Shown: positions 9,816 through 17,696 of the stretch, one piece after another | How the letters are laid out: each line of letters starts with the position of its first letter | Numbering within the stretch: position 1 is the stretch's first letter | NCBI GenBank assembly: GCA_036351255.1 | Contig: JAZBOS010000035.1 | Span: 1 to 36,976 of the forward strand | DNA length: 36,976 nt | Direction of reading: 5' to 3' | DNA from: Bacteroides sp. | Lineage (GTDB): Bacteria > Bacteroidota > Bacteroidia > Bacteroidales > UBA7960 | The notes under the pieces: generated by a model | Told to the model about the DNA's origin: nothing | Database searches by the model: none | What the model saw: the letters and a program-made list of their open reading frames with translations, nothing else | Position numbers and translations under genes: made by a program

Positions 9816-9913
9816 GTTTATAATTCCTTTAGTTAAGGCAGGTTTTGGCACCTTACACCAGGCGGGTTGCCAGAGCTTCATTGAGCCTGTTCTCTCTGCT
9901 CTTCTTTATAAAC
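9816..9913 (-). promoter_or_regulatory. SAM-I (S-box) riboswitch aptamer upstream of metF-metH
   Basis: On the minus strand the S-box core is readable: AATGAAGCTCTGGCAACC, then AAGGTGCCAAAACCTGC. The consensus has GATGAAGCCCGGCAACC and AAGGTGCTAAATCCTGC. Pairings support it: P1 GTTTATAA (9913-9906) with TTATAAAC (9823-9816), perfect 8 bp; P2a CAGAG/CTCTG; P3 CGCCT/AGGTG around a six-base loop; P4 CCTT/AAGG. The size of about 98 nt fits. SAM binding should switch off metF-metH. SAM-I class is assigned by eye. Confidence 0.87.
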
Positions 9914-9938
9914 CGGTCTGAATAAGACTTAAGCTTAT

Positions 9939-9946
9939 CAAAAGTA
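9939..9946 (-). promoter_or_regulatory. Probable -7 promoter element for metF-metH
   Basis: TACTTTTG on the minus strand matches the Bacteroidota -7 consensus TAnnTTTG and lies 25 bases before the start of P1 of the SAM aptamer, so transcription would begin just upstream of the riboswitch. No convincing -33 TTTG was found at the expected distance. Confidence 0.45.
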
Positions 9947-10052
9947 ACAACTTTTCTGATCATTTGTTTTATTGCATTTTTTGTTTCTGGAAAAAATAAT
10001 GGCTAAATTTAATGCCTGCAAAAAATCTTGATTCTTTAAATATGCACCCATT

Positions 10053-11516
10053 ATGAAATACCGACAGTTTGCCTTTTCCGTATTGGCCTTAACTGCACTC
10101 ATGTTCCTTCCTACCTGTTCCGTTAACCCTGTGACAGGCAAAAAGCAGTTCATGATGATGTCTGTTAACCAGGAGGTTGCCATGGGAGCCGAATACGACC
10201 CCCAGGTCATTGCCACTTTTGGCTTATATGAGGATCCGGATCTGCAGGTCTTTCTCGACAGTAAGGTCAGGGAAATGGGACTGATCTCCCACCGGCCAAA
10301 CCTCGAATATCACATCAAGATCCTCGATTCACCTGTCGTTAACGCCTTTGCTGTACCCGGGGGATACATTTACCTTACCCGAGGTATCATGACCCATTTT
10401 AACAATGAAGCAGAACTCATCGGCGTTATTGGCCACGAAATGGGCCATATCACCGCCCGCCATTCGGTCAGCAACCAAAGCAAGCAAACTCTCGCTCAAT
10501 TATTGCTGATCGGTGGAATGATCGCCTCTGAAAAATTCAGGCAATATGGCGAGTATGCCATGCAAGGCATGCAACTTTTGTTTCTTAGCTTCAGCAGGGA
10601 TAATGAGCGTGAAGCCGACCGTTTGGGCGTGGAATACGCTTCCAGGATTGGCTATGACGGGTCAAAATTTGCTGATTTCTACAAACTGCTTATCAGGATG
10701 AATCCTCCACCTGAACAGGGCGGGGTGCCCACTTTCCTATCGACTCACCCCGATCCCGGCGACCGTTATAACGATGTGAACCGCGATGCGCTGCTCTGGA
10801 AGGACAGCCTGGACTTTGCCACCTGGCAGGTAAATGATAACCACTACCTTCAAATGATCGAAGGCATGGTCTATGGCGAGGATCCCCGCCAGGGCTATAC
10901 TGAGAACAATGTCTTCTATCATCCCGAGCTGAAATTCAAATTCAATTACCCTGCGGGCTGGCTTTTCGAAAACTCTCCCATGCAGGTTCGCATGGCGCCA
11001 CAGGATGGCAATGCCCTGATGATATTCATGCTGGTTCAGGGGAGCAACCTTCAGGCAGCCGCCCAGAACGACCTTCAGCAACTGGAGGTCAATGTGCTTG
11101 AAAGCCAGAATGTCACCGTTAACGGGATGCCTGCCATTGCCGTGTTGTCAGAACAGTCGAGCCAGGATCAAAGCACAGGACAGGTTCAAAACCTGCGCAT
11201 CCGTTCGAATTATATCAATGACAATGGAACGTTTTATGTCTTCCACGGGGTGAGTTTAGCGGAAACTTTTGATAGTGTTTTGCCGCGCTTCAATAGCACG
11301 ATGGGGAGCTTTGCCAGGTTAACCGATCCTGCCAGGATCAATGTCAAACCCACCAGGATTTACATTAAGCGGGTGCAGCAATCCGGAACCCTCAGTGATG
11401 CTCTCCGCTACCACGGGGTCACCACCCAGAAAATGGAAGAGCATTCATTCCTCAATAATATGGAGCTGACAGAAAGGGTGCAGGCAGGCAAAATGATTAA
11501 GGTCCTTGGGCAATAA
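10053..11516 (+). CDS. M48 family metalloprotease, periplasmic lipoprotein (BepA/YfgC-like)
   Basis: 487 residues. An N-terminal hydrophobic segment ends at FLPTC, followed by SVNPVTGKKQF, the standard lipoprotein start of the M48 YfgC/BepA group, so it is probably lipid-anchored in the periplasm. The zinc site is complete: HEMGH near residue 128 (HExxH) and the third ligand Glu in 'NEREADRLG' near residue 190. This group degrades or refolds misassembled outer-membrane proteins. After the peptidase domain (to about 250) there is a 230-residue extension with a DUF-like beta domain and a C-terminal segment (IKRVQQSGTLSDALRYHGV) found in related Bacteroidota proteins; no TPR repeats like those of E. 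coli BepA are evident. The gene is divergent from metF and followed by an M28 peptidase. Confidence 0.88.
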   Translation: MKYRQFAFSVLALTALMFLPTCSVNPVTGKKQFMMMSVNQEVAMGAEYDPQVIATFGLYEDPDLQVFLDSKVREMGLISHRPNLEYHIKILDSPVVNAFAVPGGYIYLTRGIMTHFNNEAELIGVIGHEMGHITARHSVSNQSKQTLAQLLLIGGMIASEKFRQYGEYAMQGMQLLFLSFSRDNEREADRLGVEYASRIGYDGSKFADFYKLLIRMNPPPEQGGVPTFLSTHPDPGDRYNDVNRDALLWKDSLDFATWQVNDNHYLQMIEGMVYGEDPRQGYTENNVFYHPELKFKFNYPAGWLFENSPMQVRMAPQDGNALMIFMLVQGSNLQAAAQNDLQQLEVNVLESQNVTVNGMPAIAVLSEQSSQDQSTGQVQNLRIRSNYINDNGTFYVFHGVSLAETFDSVLPRFNSTMGSFARLTDPARINVKPTRIYIKRVQQSGTLSDALRYHGVTTQKMEEHSFLNNMELTERVQAGKMIKVLGQ

Positions 11517-11606
11517 AGACCATAATTTTTTTCAATTTTTCAAAGAACTTTTCCTCCTGCATGGGTGGTAGCACATGGATTTTTCAACAACTTAATTCCA
11601 AAATCA

Positions 11607-13271
11607 ATGACAAAAAATGTTTTTCCGGCCTTTTCGTGGTTGATGTCAGGTCTTATCACGATTCTTTTTTTGATATCCTGTCAGTCGAATCAAAACTCTG
11701 GAAACGAACCTTTCAGTAATTCTTATCAGCAACTGGTAGAAACCCTGTCATCTCCTGAATTTGAAGGGCGCGCCCCTACCACGCGGGGCGGAAGAAAAAC
11801 AGTAGCCTTCATCGAAGAGGAGTTCAAGCGGATCGGTCTCCTTCCCGCCAATGGTGACAGCTACCGCCAGCCTGTGCCCCTGGTGGAGGTGACCGGAGAA
11901 AATATTTCGCCCTTGGTGCTCAGTAAGGCAGGAGAGGAGTTATCCTTCTCTTATCCCGAAGAAATGATCGTGGGCTCTTCCGTGCTGCAGGACCGTATCG
12001 ACCTTCAGGAAAGTGAGTTGGTTTTCGCCGGATATGGCATCGTGGCTCCTGAATATGGGTGGAACGACTATAAGAATATCGACGTAACAGGCAAAACTGT
12101 TATTGTCCTGGTCAACGATCCGGGTTATGAGCTCAAGGATTCCACCCTGTTCACCGGATTTGCCATGACCTACTACGGCCGCTGGGGTTATAAATATGCC
12201 GAAGCTGCCCGCCAGGGCGCCGCTGCCGTGCTCATCGTCCATGAGACCGATCCCGCTAGTTATGGCTGGGAAGTGGTGCGCAACTCCTGGTCGGGCCCCC
12301 AGTACCAGGTGGGTGGCGATGGCAACGGCCCCGAGGTCCTTGTCAAGGGCTGGATCCAGAAAAGCACGGCCGAACAACTGTTCGAAAAGGCTGGGTATAC
12401 CCTCCAGGACTTGAAAACCATGGCTCTTGAGGCTGGGTTCCAGCCTTTCTCCCTGGAGATGACCGCCAGCGTAAGCTTCGACCAATACTATTCTCAGGCT
12501 GAATGCTATAATGTGGCCGGCTATGTGAAAGGCTCCGAATATCCCGACGAGACCATCCTCTTCATGGCCCATTGGGACCACCTCGGAAAGGTGGAAGGGC
12601 CAGAAGGCACCGCCATTTATCACGGGGCAGTGGACAATGCTACCGGCGTGGCTTCCATTATTGCCCTGGCCGAAAAGTTTGCCGCCATGGATCCCCCGCC
12701 CCAGCGCTCGGTGGTGTTCCTTGCCGTGACAGCCGAAGAGTCGGGCCTGATCGGTTCGGCCTACTATGCCGAAAACCCCCTCTTTCCGCTTGAGAAGACC
12801 GTCGGCGGCATAAATATCGACGCGGTGAATGTTTACGGCCCTACTCACGACCTGAACGTTGTAGGTTACAATGCCTCGCAGATGCAGGATTATCTTGAGC
12901 AATATGCCACTGAGCAAAATCGTGTCCTTAAGCCTGAAAGCCACCCAGAGCGGGGTGCCTTTTACCGCTCCGATCATTTTCCCCTGATGCGCAAGGGCGT
13001 ACCTATGCTCTATGCTGGCAGCGGGCGCGACTATGTAGACAAGGATGAAGCCTTCGCCGAATGGGCTGAGCAAGATCTCAGAAGTCGCTACCACCGTCCC
13101 ACCGATGTGATTACCGAGCACTGGGTCTGGGAAGGAATAGACGAAAACCTCTGGCTTTATTTTAAAATAGGGCAGGAATTGTCCACCAGCCGCGACTGGC
13201 CCCGATGGCGCGAGGGAAGCGAGTTCCAACCCATCAGGGAAGCAACTGAAGAAATGAGAAGTGAGCGGTGA
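11607..13271 (+). CDS. M28 family zinc aminopeptidase, lipoprotein
   Basis: About 554 residues from ATG 11607; a GTG at 11565 would add 14 residues ahead of the signal peptide and is less likely. The signal ends in FLISC, a lipobox. A protease-associated (PA) domain lies near residues 110-240. The M28 co-catalytic zinc ligands follow in order: His in MAHWDHLG (about 321), Asp in GAVDNATGV, the Glu pair in TAEESGLIG, Asp in INIDAVN and His in YRSDHFPLMRKG. It should remove N-terminal residues from peptides in the periplasm or at the surface. It follows the M48 gene by 90 bases, perhaps in one transcript. The last codons (MRSER) and stop fall in a purine-rich TGAG repeat, as also happens in the racemase gene at 31.2 kb. 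Confidence 0.9.
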   Translation: MTKNVFPAFSWLMSGLITILFLISCQSNQNSGNEPFSNSYQQLVETLSSPEFEGRAPTTRGGRKTVAFIEEEFKRIGLLPANGDSYRQPVPLVEVTGENISPLVLSKAGEELSFSYPEEMIVGSSVLQDRIDLQESELVFAGYGIVAPEYGWNDYKNIDVTGKTVIVLVNDPGYELKDSTLFTGFAMTYYGRWGYKYAEAARQGAAAVLIVHETDPASYGWEVVRNSWSGPQYQVGGDGNGPEVLVKGWIQKSTAEQLFEKAGYTLQDLKTMALEAGFQPFSLEMTASVSFDQYYSQAECYNVAGYVKGSEYPDETILFMAHWDHLGKVEGPEGTAIYHGAVDNATGVASIIALAEKFAAMDPPPQRSVVFLAVTAEESGLIGSAYYAENPLFPLEKTVGGINIDAVNVYGPTHDLNVVGYNASQMQDYLEQYATEQNRVLKPESHPERGAFYRSDHFPLMRKGVPMLYAGSGRDYVDKDEAFAEWAEQDLRSRYHRPTDVITEHWVWEGIDENLWLYFKIGQELSTSRDWPRWREGSEFQPIREATEEMRSER

Positions 13272-13385
13272 GACTGTTTTTTACATGGGTTGTTTAGGAT
13301 CCATCGACAGGGGATAGGGTCCCTGTTTCACCTGTTACATGATTTCCATCCTGTTGTGGATTTTTATCCCCAAATCTACATTCTT

Positions 13386-13454
13386 CCATTTATTTTTTAA
13401 ATGGAGTTGTATGCCTTTTGGCCTGTCAATCCCTGCAATGGTTCTTTTCAGAAC
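13386..13454 (+). repeat. Two dyads upstream of csbD promoter
   Basis: CCATTTA (13386-13392) and TAAATGG (13398-13404) form a perfect 7-bp inverted repeat; GTTCT-TTTC-AGAAC (13441-13454) is a second. They lie 25-95 bases upstream of the proposed -24 element, where an enhancer-binding protein could sit. The same dyads were not found upstream of the other genes with this promoter type, so binding by the nearby activator is only a possibility. Confidence 0.35.
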
Positions 13455-13478
13455 AAAACGGGTCATAAAGAACATTTT

Positions 13479-13493
13479 TGGCATAATTTTTTC
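13479..13493 (+). promoter_or_regulatory. Sigma-54-like -24/-12 promoter of csbD
   Basis: TGGCAT (13479-13484), five bases, TTTC (13490-13493). The GG-to-TC spacing equals the GG-N10-GC spacing of sigma-54 promoters; the -12 box differs from TTGC at one base. Predicted transcription start is near 13505, leaving a leader of about 48 bases before csbD. Confidence 0.6.
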
Positions 13494-13552
13494 ACATGTA
13501 ATTCCAGAGTATCTTTTTTGAATTTATTGTTAATCAATTAAAAACCGATATT

Positions 13553-13738
13553 ATGGACAAATTTGAAATTAAAGGAAACTGGAATGAACTGAAAGGGAAA
13601 CTGAAACAGAAATATGCCAGTCTGACCGACGACGATCTTACCTATAGCGAAGGCAAAGGAGAGGAAATGCTGGGGAAAATCCAGAAGAAATTAGGTAAGA
13701 CCCGTGACGAACTAATAAAGGAAATTGAATCCATGTAA
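13553..13738 (+). CDS. CsbD family stress protein
   Basis: 61 residues, highly charged and helical. The family pattern is complete: an N-terminal '[23 protein letters not shown]', a central '[17 protein letters not shown]' and a short helix 'RDELIKEIE'. CsbD of Bacillus subtilis is a general-stress (sigma-B) protein, and CsbD-like proteins are stress-induced in many bacteria, but the molecular function is unknown. The gene stands alone, with a sigma-54-like promoter 60-75 bases before the start and a strong terminator after it, so it should give an abundant short mRNA. It opens the run of stress genes that fills the rest of the window. Confidence 0.93.
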   Translation: MDKFEIKGNWNELKGKLKQKYASLTDDDLTYSEGKGEEMLGKIQKKLGKTRDELIKEIESM

Positions 13739-13752
13739 ATCAAGAAATACCC

Positions 13753-13804
13753 AAATTGAATATTCAAGGCCCGTTTTGGCAAAAATGGTGAAATTGAATA
13801 TTCA
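13753..13804. repeat. Direct repeat downstream of csbD
   Basis: AAATTGAATATTCA occurs twice (13753-13766 and 13791-13804), 38 bases apart. Each copy contains the palindrome GAATATTC. The copies flank a stretch between the csbD stop and its terminator. Function unknown. Confidence 0.5.
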
Positions 13805-13820
13805 GTAATTGACCAAAAGT

Positions 13821-13860
13821 AAAAGGGGCTGTCTCAATAAGGTGAGGCAGCCCCTTTTTT
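13821..13860 (+). terminator. Rho-independent terminator of csbD
   Basis: Stem GGGGCTGTCTCA / TGAGGCAGCCCC (12 bp with one G-U pair), six-base loop, followed by TTTTTT. It is flanked by A and T runs, so it could also act on transcripts from the other side. Confidence 0.9.
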
Positions 13861-14208
13861 GCCATCCAGGAGAACCCCTTCGCCCTCATTTTTTGCTTCT
13901 CGACCAACCTTCTCCGCAAAATCCGATACTGCCACCGGCAGGGGAAAGGGCCTTTTCAGGGTATTTCTTTATTCATAAATAAAATTTAGATAACACGTAT
14001 TTTAGACGTAGTTTAAACGTGTGTGCACGTCTGAACTACGACTGAACTCCGAACCTGGTAAGACCCTGTTAGGACTTCAAATGCATTCAGATTAGCTGGT
14101 GATTGCAATGAGAAGTGTTTATGCTGGTAAATTTTAATGCCTTACCTGGCCCCCAAAAAAAATATTATGAATGGGTTTTGCATCAGGGAGAGCTGAGCCG
14201 GACAAAAT
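13861..14208. other. Gene-free stretch with one structured hairpin
   Basis: No coding frame worth reporting. At 14007-14040 there is a nested hairpin: outer stem CGTAGTT/AACTACG and inner stem ACGTG/CACGT around a TGTG loop, separated by 3-base internal loops. A smaller CTGCC/GGCAG hairpin lies near 13940. No promoter or U-run is evident, so whether this is an RNA or a protein-binding site is open. Confidence 0.45.
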
Positions 14209-14243
14209 GAAGAGGCCACTCCCTGGTTTGAGAGGACCTCTTC
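14203..14243 (-). terminator. Candidate terminator of the universal stress protein gene
   Basis: On the minus strand GAAGAGGTCC pairs with GGCCTCTTC (one bulged base) and is followed by ATTTTG. The U-run is short, so it is a modest terminator; it lies 30 bases past the usp stop codon. Confidence 0.45.
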
Positions 14244-14272
14244 TTAAAACCTTATTTATTTTGGTTTTCAGA

Positions 14273-15121
14273 TTAACTTACCCTGCTGATAAAAACAGGT
14301 TTATCTGCTTCTTCAATTATATCTTCAATATTGCTGCCGAAGATGAGCTTCTTTATCTTACTTTTTCCCTGGGAAAGTACAGCGATCATGTCTGGGTTGT
14401 TCTTCCTGATGAAGCTGTGCAGGCCACTCTCAAGGCTGTCGTTGTTGACAATATTGATTTCATAATTTTTTAATTCGTATTTCTTTGCCAGGTTATGGAG
14501 CTTTTCAATGGCTTCTTCCGAGGATATCTTATTATCGGAAATAACATGCAAGAGCTGTAAGTGGGCATCGAAATCACTACCAAAGTCAAGAATTTCTTTC
14601 AAGCCTTCCTGGTTTTCTTCGTTAACATCAATGGCAACAGCAATATTCCTGATTTCACTGACTTCCGTTTCCTTTTTGAGTATTATTGCCGGGTAATCGA
14701 TCTTTCGGATAATCTTCTCTGTGTCAGATCCAAATAATTTTTCCCAAAAACTGTTCTCATCCCGGCTGCCGCTTACCAGGAGTCCTGCACCTAATTCCTC
14801 CATGACGTCGTTTAAACCGGTAACGCTATGTCCAAATGTGACTTTGGGGATGACCATTATCTTATCAGTAGAAAAACGCCTGGCCTCTTTTTCGGCAAGT
14901 TCCTGGTTTTTTTCTAATATCACATTATTAAGCTGATTGGCTTTTAAACTCTCTGTGGCAATCATATCTCCGGTAGTCGTGTAGATGTAGGAGGGCGTGA
15001 TGATATTCAATGAAACGATTTCTGAAACCTTGAGTTGCTCCGCGAGCTTCTTTGCAAATGATAAAACTTTTTTTGACAGGTCATCAAAGTCGGTCAAGAC
15101 CAATAATCTTCTAACGTTCAT
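14273..15121 (-). CDS. Universal stress protein, tandem UspA domains
   Basis: 282 residues made of two Usp domains. Domain 1 (about 1-145) begins 'RRLLVLTDFDDLSKKVLSFAKKLAEQ' and ends with 'LLVSGSRDENSFWEKLFGSD', close to the nucleotide-binding loop of ATP-binding Usps. Domain 2 (about 150-282) begins 'IRNIAVAIDVNEEN' and ends 'SQGKSKIKKLIFGSNIEDI'. Tandem Usps of this length are common in Bacteroidota and are cytosolic, nucleotide-linked stress proteins. The gene is divergent from the hybrid kinase gene at 15355. A weaker variant of the shared promoter element (TGGCAT-N5-TATA) lies about 35-45 bases before its start. Confidence 0.9.
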   Translation of the reverse strand: MNVRRLLVLTDFDDLSKKVLSFAKKLAEQLKVSEIVSLNIITPSYIYTTTGDMIATESLKANQLNNVILEKNQELAEKEARRFSTDKIMVIPKVTFGHSVTGLNDVMEELGAGLLVSGSRDENSFWEKLFGSDTEKIIRKIDYPAIILKKETEVSEIRNIAVAIDVNEENQEGLKEILDFGSDFDAHLQLLHVISDNKISSEEAIEKLHNLAKKYELKNYEINIVNNDSLESGLHSFIRKNNPDMIAVLSQGKSKIKKLIFGSNIEDIIEEADKPVFISRVS

Positions 15122-15152
15122 TTCTCTTGAGATTTAATGGTAGTTCCTTTTT

Positions 15153-15167
15153 TATATTAAAATGCCA
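15153..15167 (-). promoter_or_regulatory. Weak sigma-54-like element upstream of usp
   Basis: Minus strand TGGCAT, five bases, TATA. The -24 half is as in the other sites but the -12 half is degenerate. It is correctly oriented and placed before the start codon at 15121. Confidence 0.35.
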
Positions 15168-15354
15168 ATTCTGTACCAATCGTTCTGTTGTTGGTTAAAA
15201 TTTTGTAATGGTTTAATAATTAGATGCTTATGAATATAATTGTCGGCTGAGTGTTTTGTTTTTTGTGGAACAATATCAACAGTCCTGAAATTTTTTGTAA
15301 ATTATGCAATGAAAATTCAGTTAAAAATTTGTAGAACCATAAGAAATTGCCATC

Positions 15355-17634
15355 ATGAAGGACAGGTTTCTGGAAATAATGCCCAATCCTGTTATCGTTT
15401 ATAATTCGGAATGGAAAATAATAAAAATTAACCAGCCTGCCCTTCAATTTCTGGGATATTCAAGCCCGGATGAGTTACTTGGAGAGTCTATTCAAACCCT
15501 TCTGCCAGCAGGGAAGACTGATCTGGTCGATGAGTTGAATAGTCTTTTGCAAAGAGCGCATAAGATTCACCCTGGGAAAGAAATTCAGCATGTACGAAAA
15601 GATGGAGCCCTTGTTAAACTATTCGCTCAGTTTAAAATTTCTGGGGTAGAGAAGGATCCCCTAAAATTCAATTTTGTTGAGTCGGGCATTATTATGGGAG
15701 ATGGAATGGAAGGGCATGACCAGAGGCTGAAAGAACTAAAGTGCTGGAAAGTTCTTGCCGAGAATGTTCCGAGCCTTATTATGATGCTTGTCGATAAAAA
15801 TCTTCATGTGCATTGCAGTATTGGTCGCGGAAAAAATGTCGTGTCCGATTTTGAGGCCGAAAGTTTGGTGGAACGCCTTCCTGGGGGGTTAGTAAAGGTT
15901 TTAAAACCATTGCTGGAGATTGCTTTTGAAGGGACATCCGTAAGCAGGGAATTAATGCATGGAAGAGAACACTATGCCGCCCGCCTGACACCTCTTAAAC
16001 ATCCGGAAGAAGGTCCTTTGTGTGTGATCGTTTTGCAAAACATCACGGAAACCAAGCTGGCTGAGAGAAGGCTAAAGATTTCAAAAAAGGAGGCTGAAGA
16101 GGCCAATGAGGCCAAAAGCAATTTTATTGCCAAGATGTCGCACGAGATCCGAACCCCGCTTAATGCGATCATTGGATTTAGTGAACAATTAAGTAAAACC
16201 CGGCTGACGAAAAAACAAACTTCTTTTATTGAAGTGGTGAATAATTCATCGCACCACCTTTTATCAACCATTGATGACATTTTAGTATTAACAAAGATTG
16301 AATCGGGACAGGTTGAAGCGACAGAAGAACCCTTTAGGTTGGCTGACGTGCTTAAAGCCGTTAACGATGTCCTGGAGCTCCGGTATAAAAGTAAAAACCT
16401 TGATTTTCAGATTCAATGCGATCCTGACCAACAAGAAGTCTTGCTGGGCGACCCGGCCAAACTGCGTCAGGTCCTAATCAACCTGGTGAATAATGCCATT
16501 AAGTTCACTAAAAAGGGAGGGATCACCCTAATCTGCTCCACCCAGGAGAATAACCCTGAAAGAATCTCCTTGCGGTTCATGGTGAAAGATACGGGTATCG
16601 GCATCGCTCCTGATGAACTGGAATCTATTTTCAAGCCTTTCCACCAGGCCGATAACTCGATTAGCCGCAGGTACTTCGGCTCCGGATTAGGTCTGACCAT
16701 TAGTAAGGATCTTGTCGAATCAATGGGGGGTAATATTTTAGTTCAAAGTACTCTTGGGAAAGGATCAACATTTTCCTTCGCTTTGACTTTTAAAAAAACA
16801 ACCAAACAATTGCCGGAACGTGATTATTCGTGCTCTTTTTTGCCCGAGGCCCCGGTTAATCACTTGAGAGTGCTTTTTGTCGATGACGATCCAGTGAATA
16901 GCTTGCTGGTAAAAGTGATTTTTGATCAATATAAAGTGAAAAGTGTTTTTGCCAGCTCAGGCGAAGAGGCCTTAAATCGATTCAGTTCGGGGGATTATAA
17001 TGTGATCCTACTGGATATCAATATGCCTGGCATGAGCGGAATTGATGTGGCGCAACGGATAAGAAAAATGGAGAATAAATATGGATTGAAGTCCCGGACA
17101 AGAATCATTGCCATGACAGCCAATATTTTAAGAAAACACATCGAGGAGTATTATAAGGCTGGGATGGATGATGTTCTTCTCAAGCCTTTTAAGGAAGAAC
17201 ACCTCCTCGGTAAATTGGTAAATCACACCTTCGAAAGAATGGGTGAGAGATCTGATATGGCACATTCTTCCCGTCTCGAAAAAACAGATCCGGACGATAA
17301 TCTAAACGAGTTGCTAAAAATAACCAAGGGAAATAAAGAGTTTACGCTATTGATGCTTGATGCTTTCATAGATAACGGCAAAACTATGAAAAAGAAAATC
17401 AAAGCCTCATTGAAAGCAAGGGATTATCGTGGTATTGCTGAATCAGCCCATCGGTTGCTGGCCTCGGTTGAGCAACTGGGTTTCAGAAAAACAGCAGACC
17501 TGCTCAGGCTTATCGAGCGCCGGTATATGAAAAAGAAAAACATTGAAGAGGATCCTCAGCTTATTAAGCATGCCATCAGGGAGATAGATGCTTGTATTGC
17601 CTCCATTGAAAAAGCCAGGATCGAATTCTTATAA
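15355..17634 (+). CDS. Soluble hybrid sensor histidine kinase (PAS-PAS-HisKA-HATPase-REC-HPt)
   Basis: 759 residues with no signal peptide or membrane span, so a cytosolic sensor. A first PAS domain (about 1-115, 'MPNPVIVYNSEWKIIKIN') and a second PAS-like region (about 125-245) precede HisKA with phospho-acceptor His near 263 (SHEIRTPLNAIIG). The ATPase domain has an N box (LINLVNNAIKFTKKG), G1 (DTGIGI), F (FKPFHQAD) and G2 (GSGLGL). The receiver has Asp near 553 (LLDINMPG) and Lys in LKPF. A C-terminal HPt domain has His near 699 (AHRLLAS), where the usual Lys after H-x-L is Leu. The gene lies 62 bases before an NtrC-type regulator, its probable partner. The PAS domains show no readable cofactor motif; the signal is unknown. 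Confidence 0.93.
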   Translation: MKDRFLEIMPNPVIVYNSEWKIIKINQPALQFLGYSSPDELLGESIQTLLPAGKTDLVDELNSLLQRAHKIHPGKEIQHVRKDGALVKLFAQFKISGVEKDPLKFNFVESGIIMGDGMEGHDQRLKELKCWKVLAENVPSLIMMLVDKNLHVHCSIGRGKNVVSDFEAESLVERLPGGLVKVLKPLLEIAFEGTSVSRELMHGREHYAARLTPLKHPEEGPLCVIVLQNITETKLAERRLKISKKEAEEANEAKSNFIAKMSHEIRTPLNAIIGFSEQLSKTRLTKKQTSFIEVVNNSSHHLLSTIDDILVLTKIESGQVEATEEPFRLADVLKAVNDVLELRYKSKNLDFQIQCDPDQQEVLLGDPAKLRQVLINLVNNAIKFTKKGGITLICSTQENNPERISLRFMVKDTGIGIAPDELESIFKPFHQADNSISRRYFGSGLGLTISKDLVESMGGNILVQSTLGKGSTFSFALTFKKTTKQLPERDYSCSFLPEAPVNHLRVLFVDDDPVNSLLVKVIFDQYKVKSVFASSGEEALNRFSSGDYNVILLDINMPGMSGIDVAQRIRKMENKYGLKSRTRIIAMTANILRKHIEEYYKAGMDDVLLKPFKEEHLLGKLVNHTFERMGERSDMAHSSRLEKTDPDDNLNELLKITKGNKEFTLLMLDAFIDNGKTMKKKIKASLKARDYRGIAESAHRLLASVEQLGFRKTADLLRLIERRYMKKKNIEEDPQLIKHAIREIDACIASIEKARIEFL

Positions 17635-17696
17635 TGTATGGGAGAAGCCCTGATTATTAATTATCTTTACGATAAGTTTATTCAAACGACACATAT

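Noticed and set aside
9672..9881. 69-codon minus-strand frame between metF and the M48 gene
   Set aside because: Its first codons are the S-box core of the SAM-I riboswitch (ATGAAGCTCTGGCAACC) and the rest covers leader hairpins.
8548..9989. Cobalamin riboswitch for the B12-dependent methionine synthase
   Set aside because: No B12-box-like core was found in the metF-metH leader; only the SAM-I aptamer is supported.
11940..13229. 429-codon minus-strand frame
   Set aside because: Antisense shadow of the M28 peptidase, which carries the catalytic motifs and lipobox.
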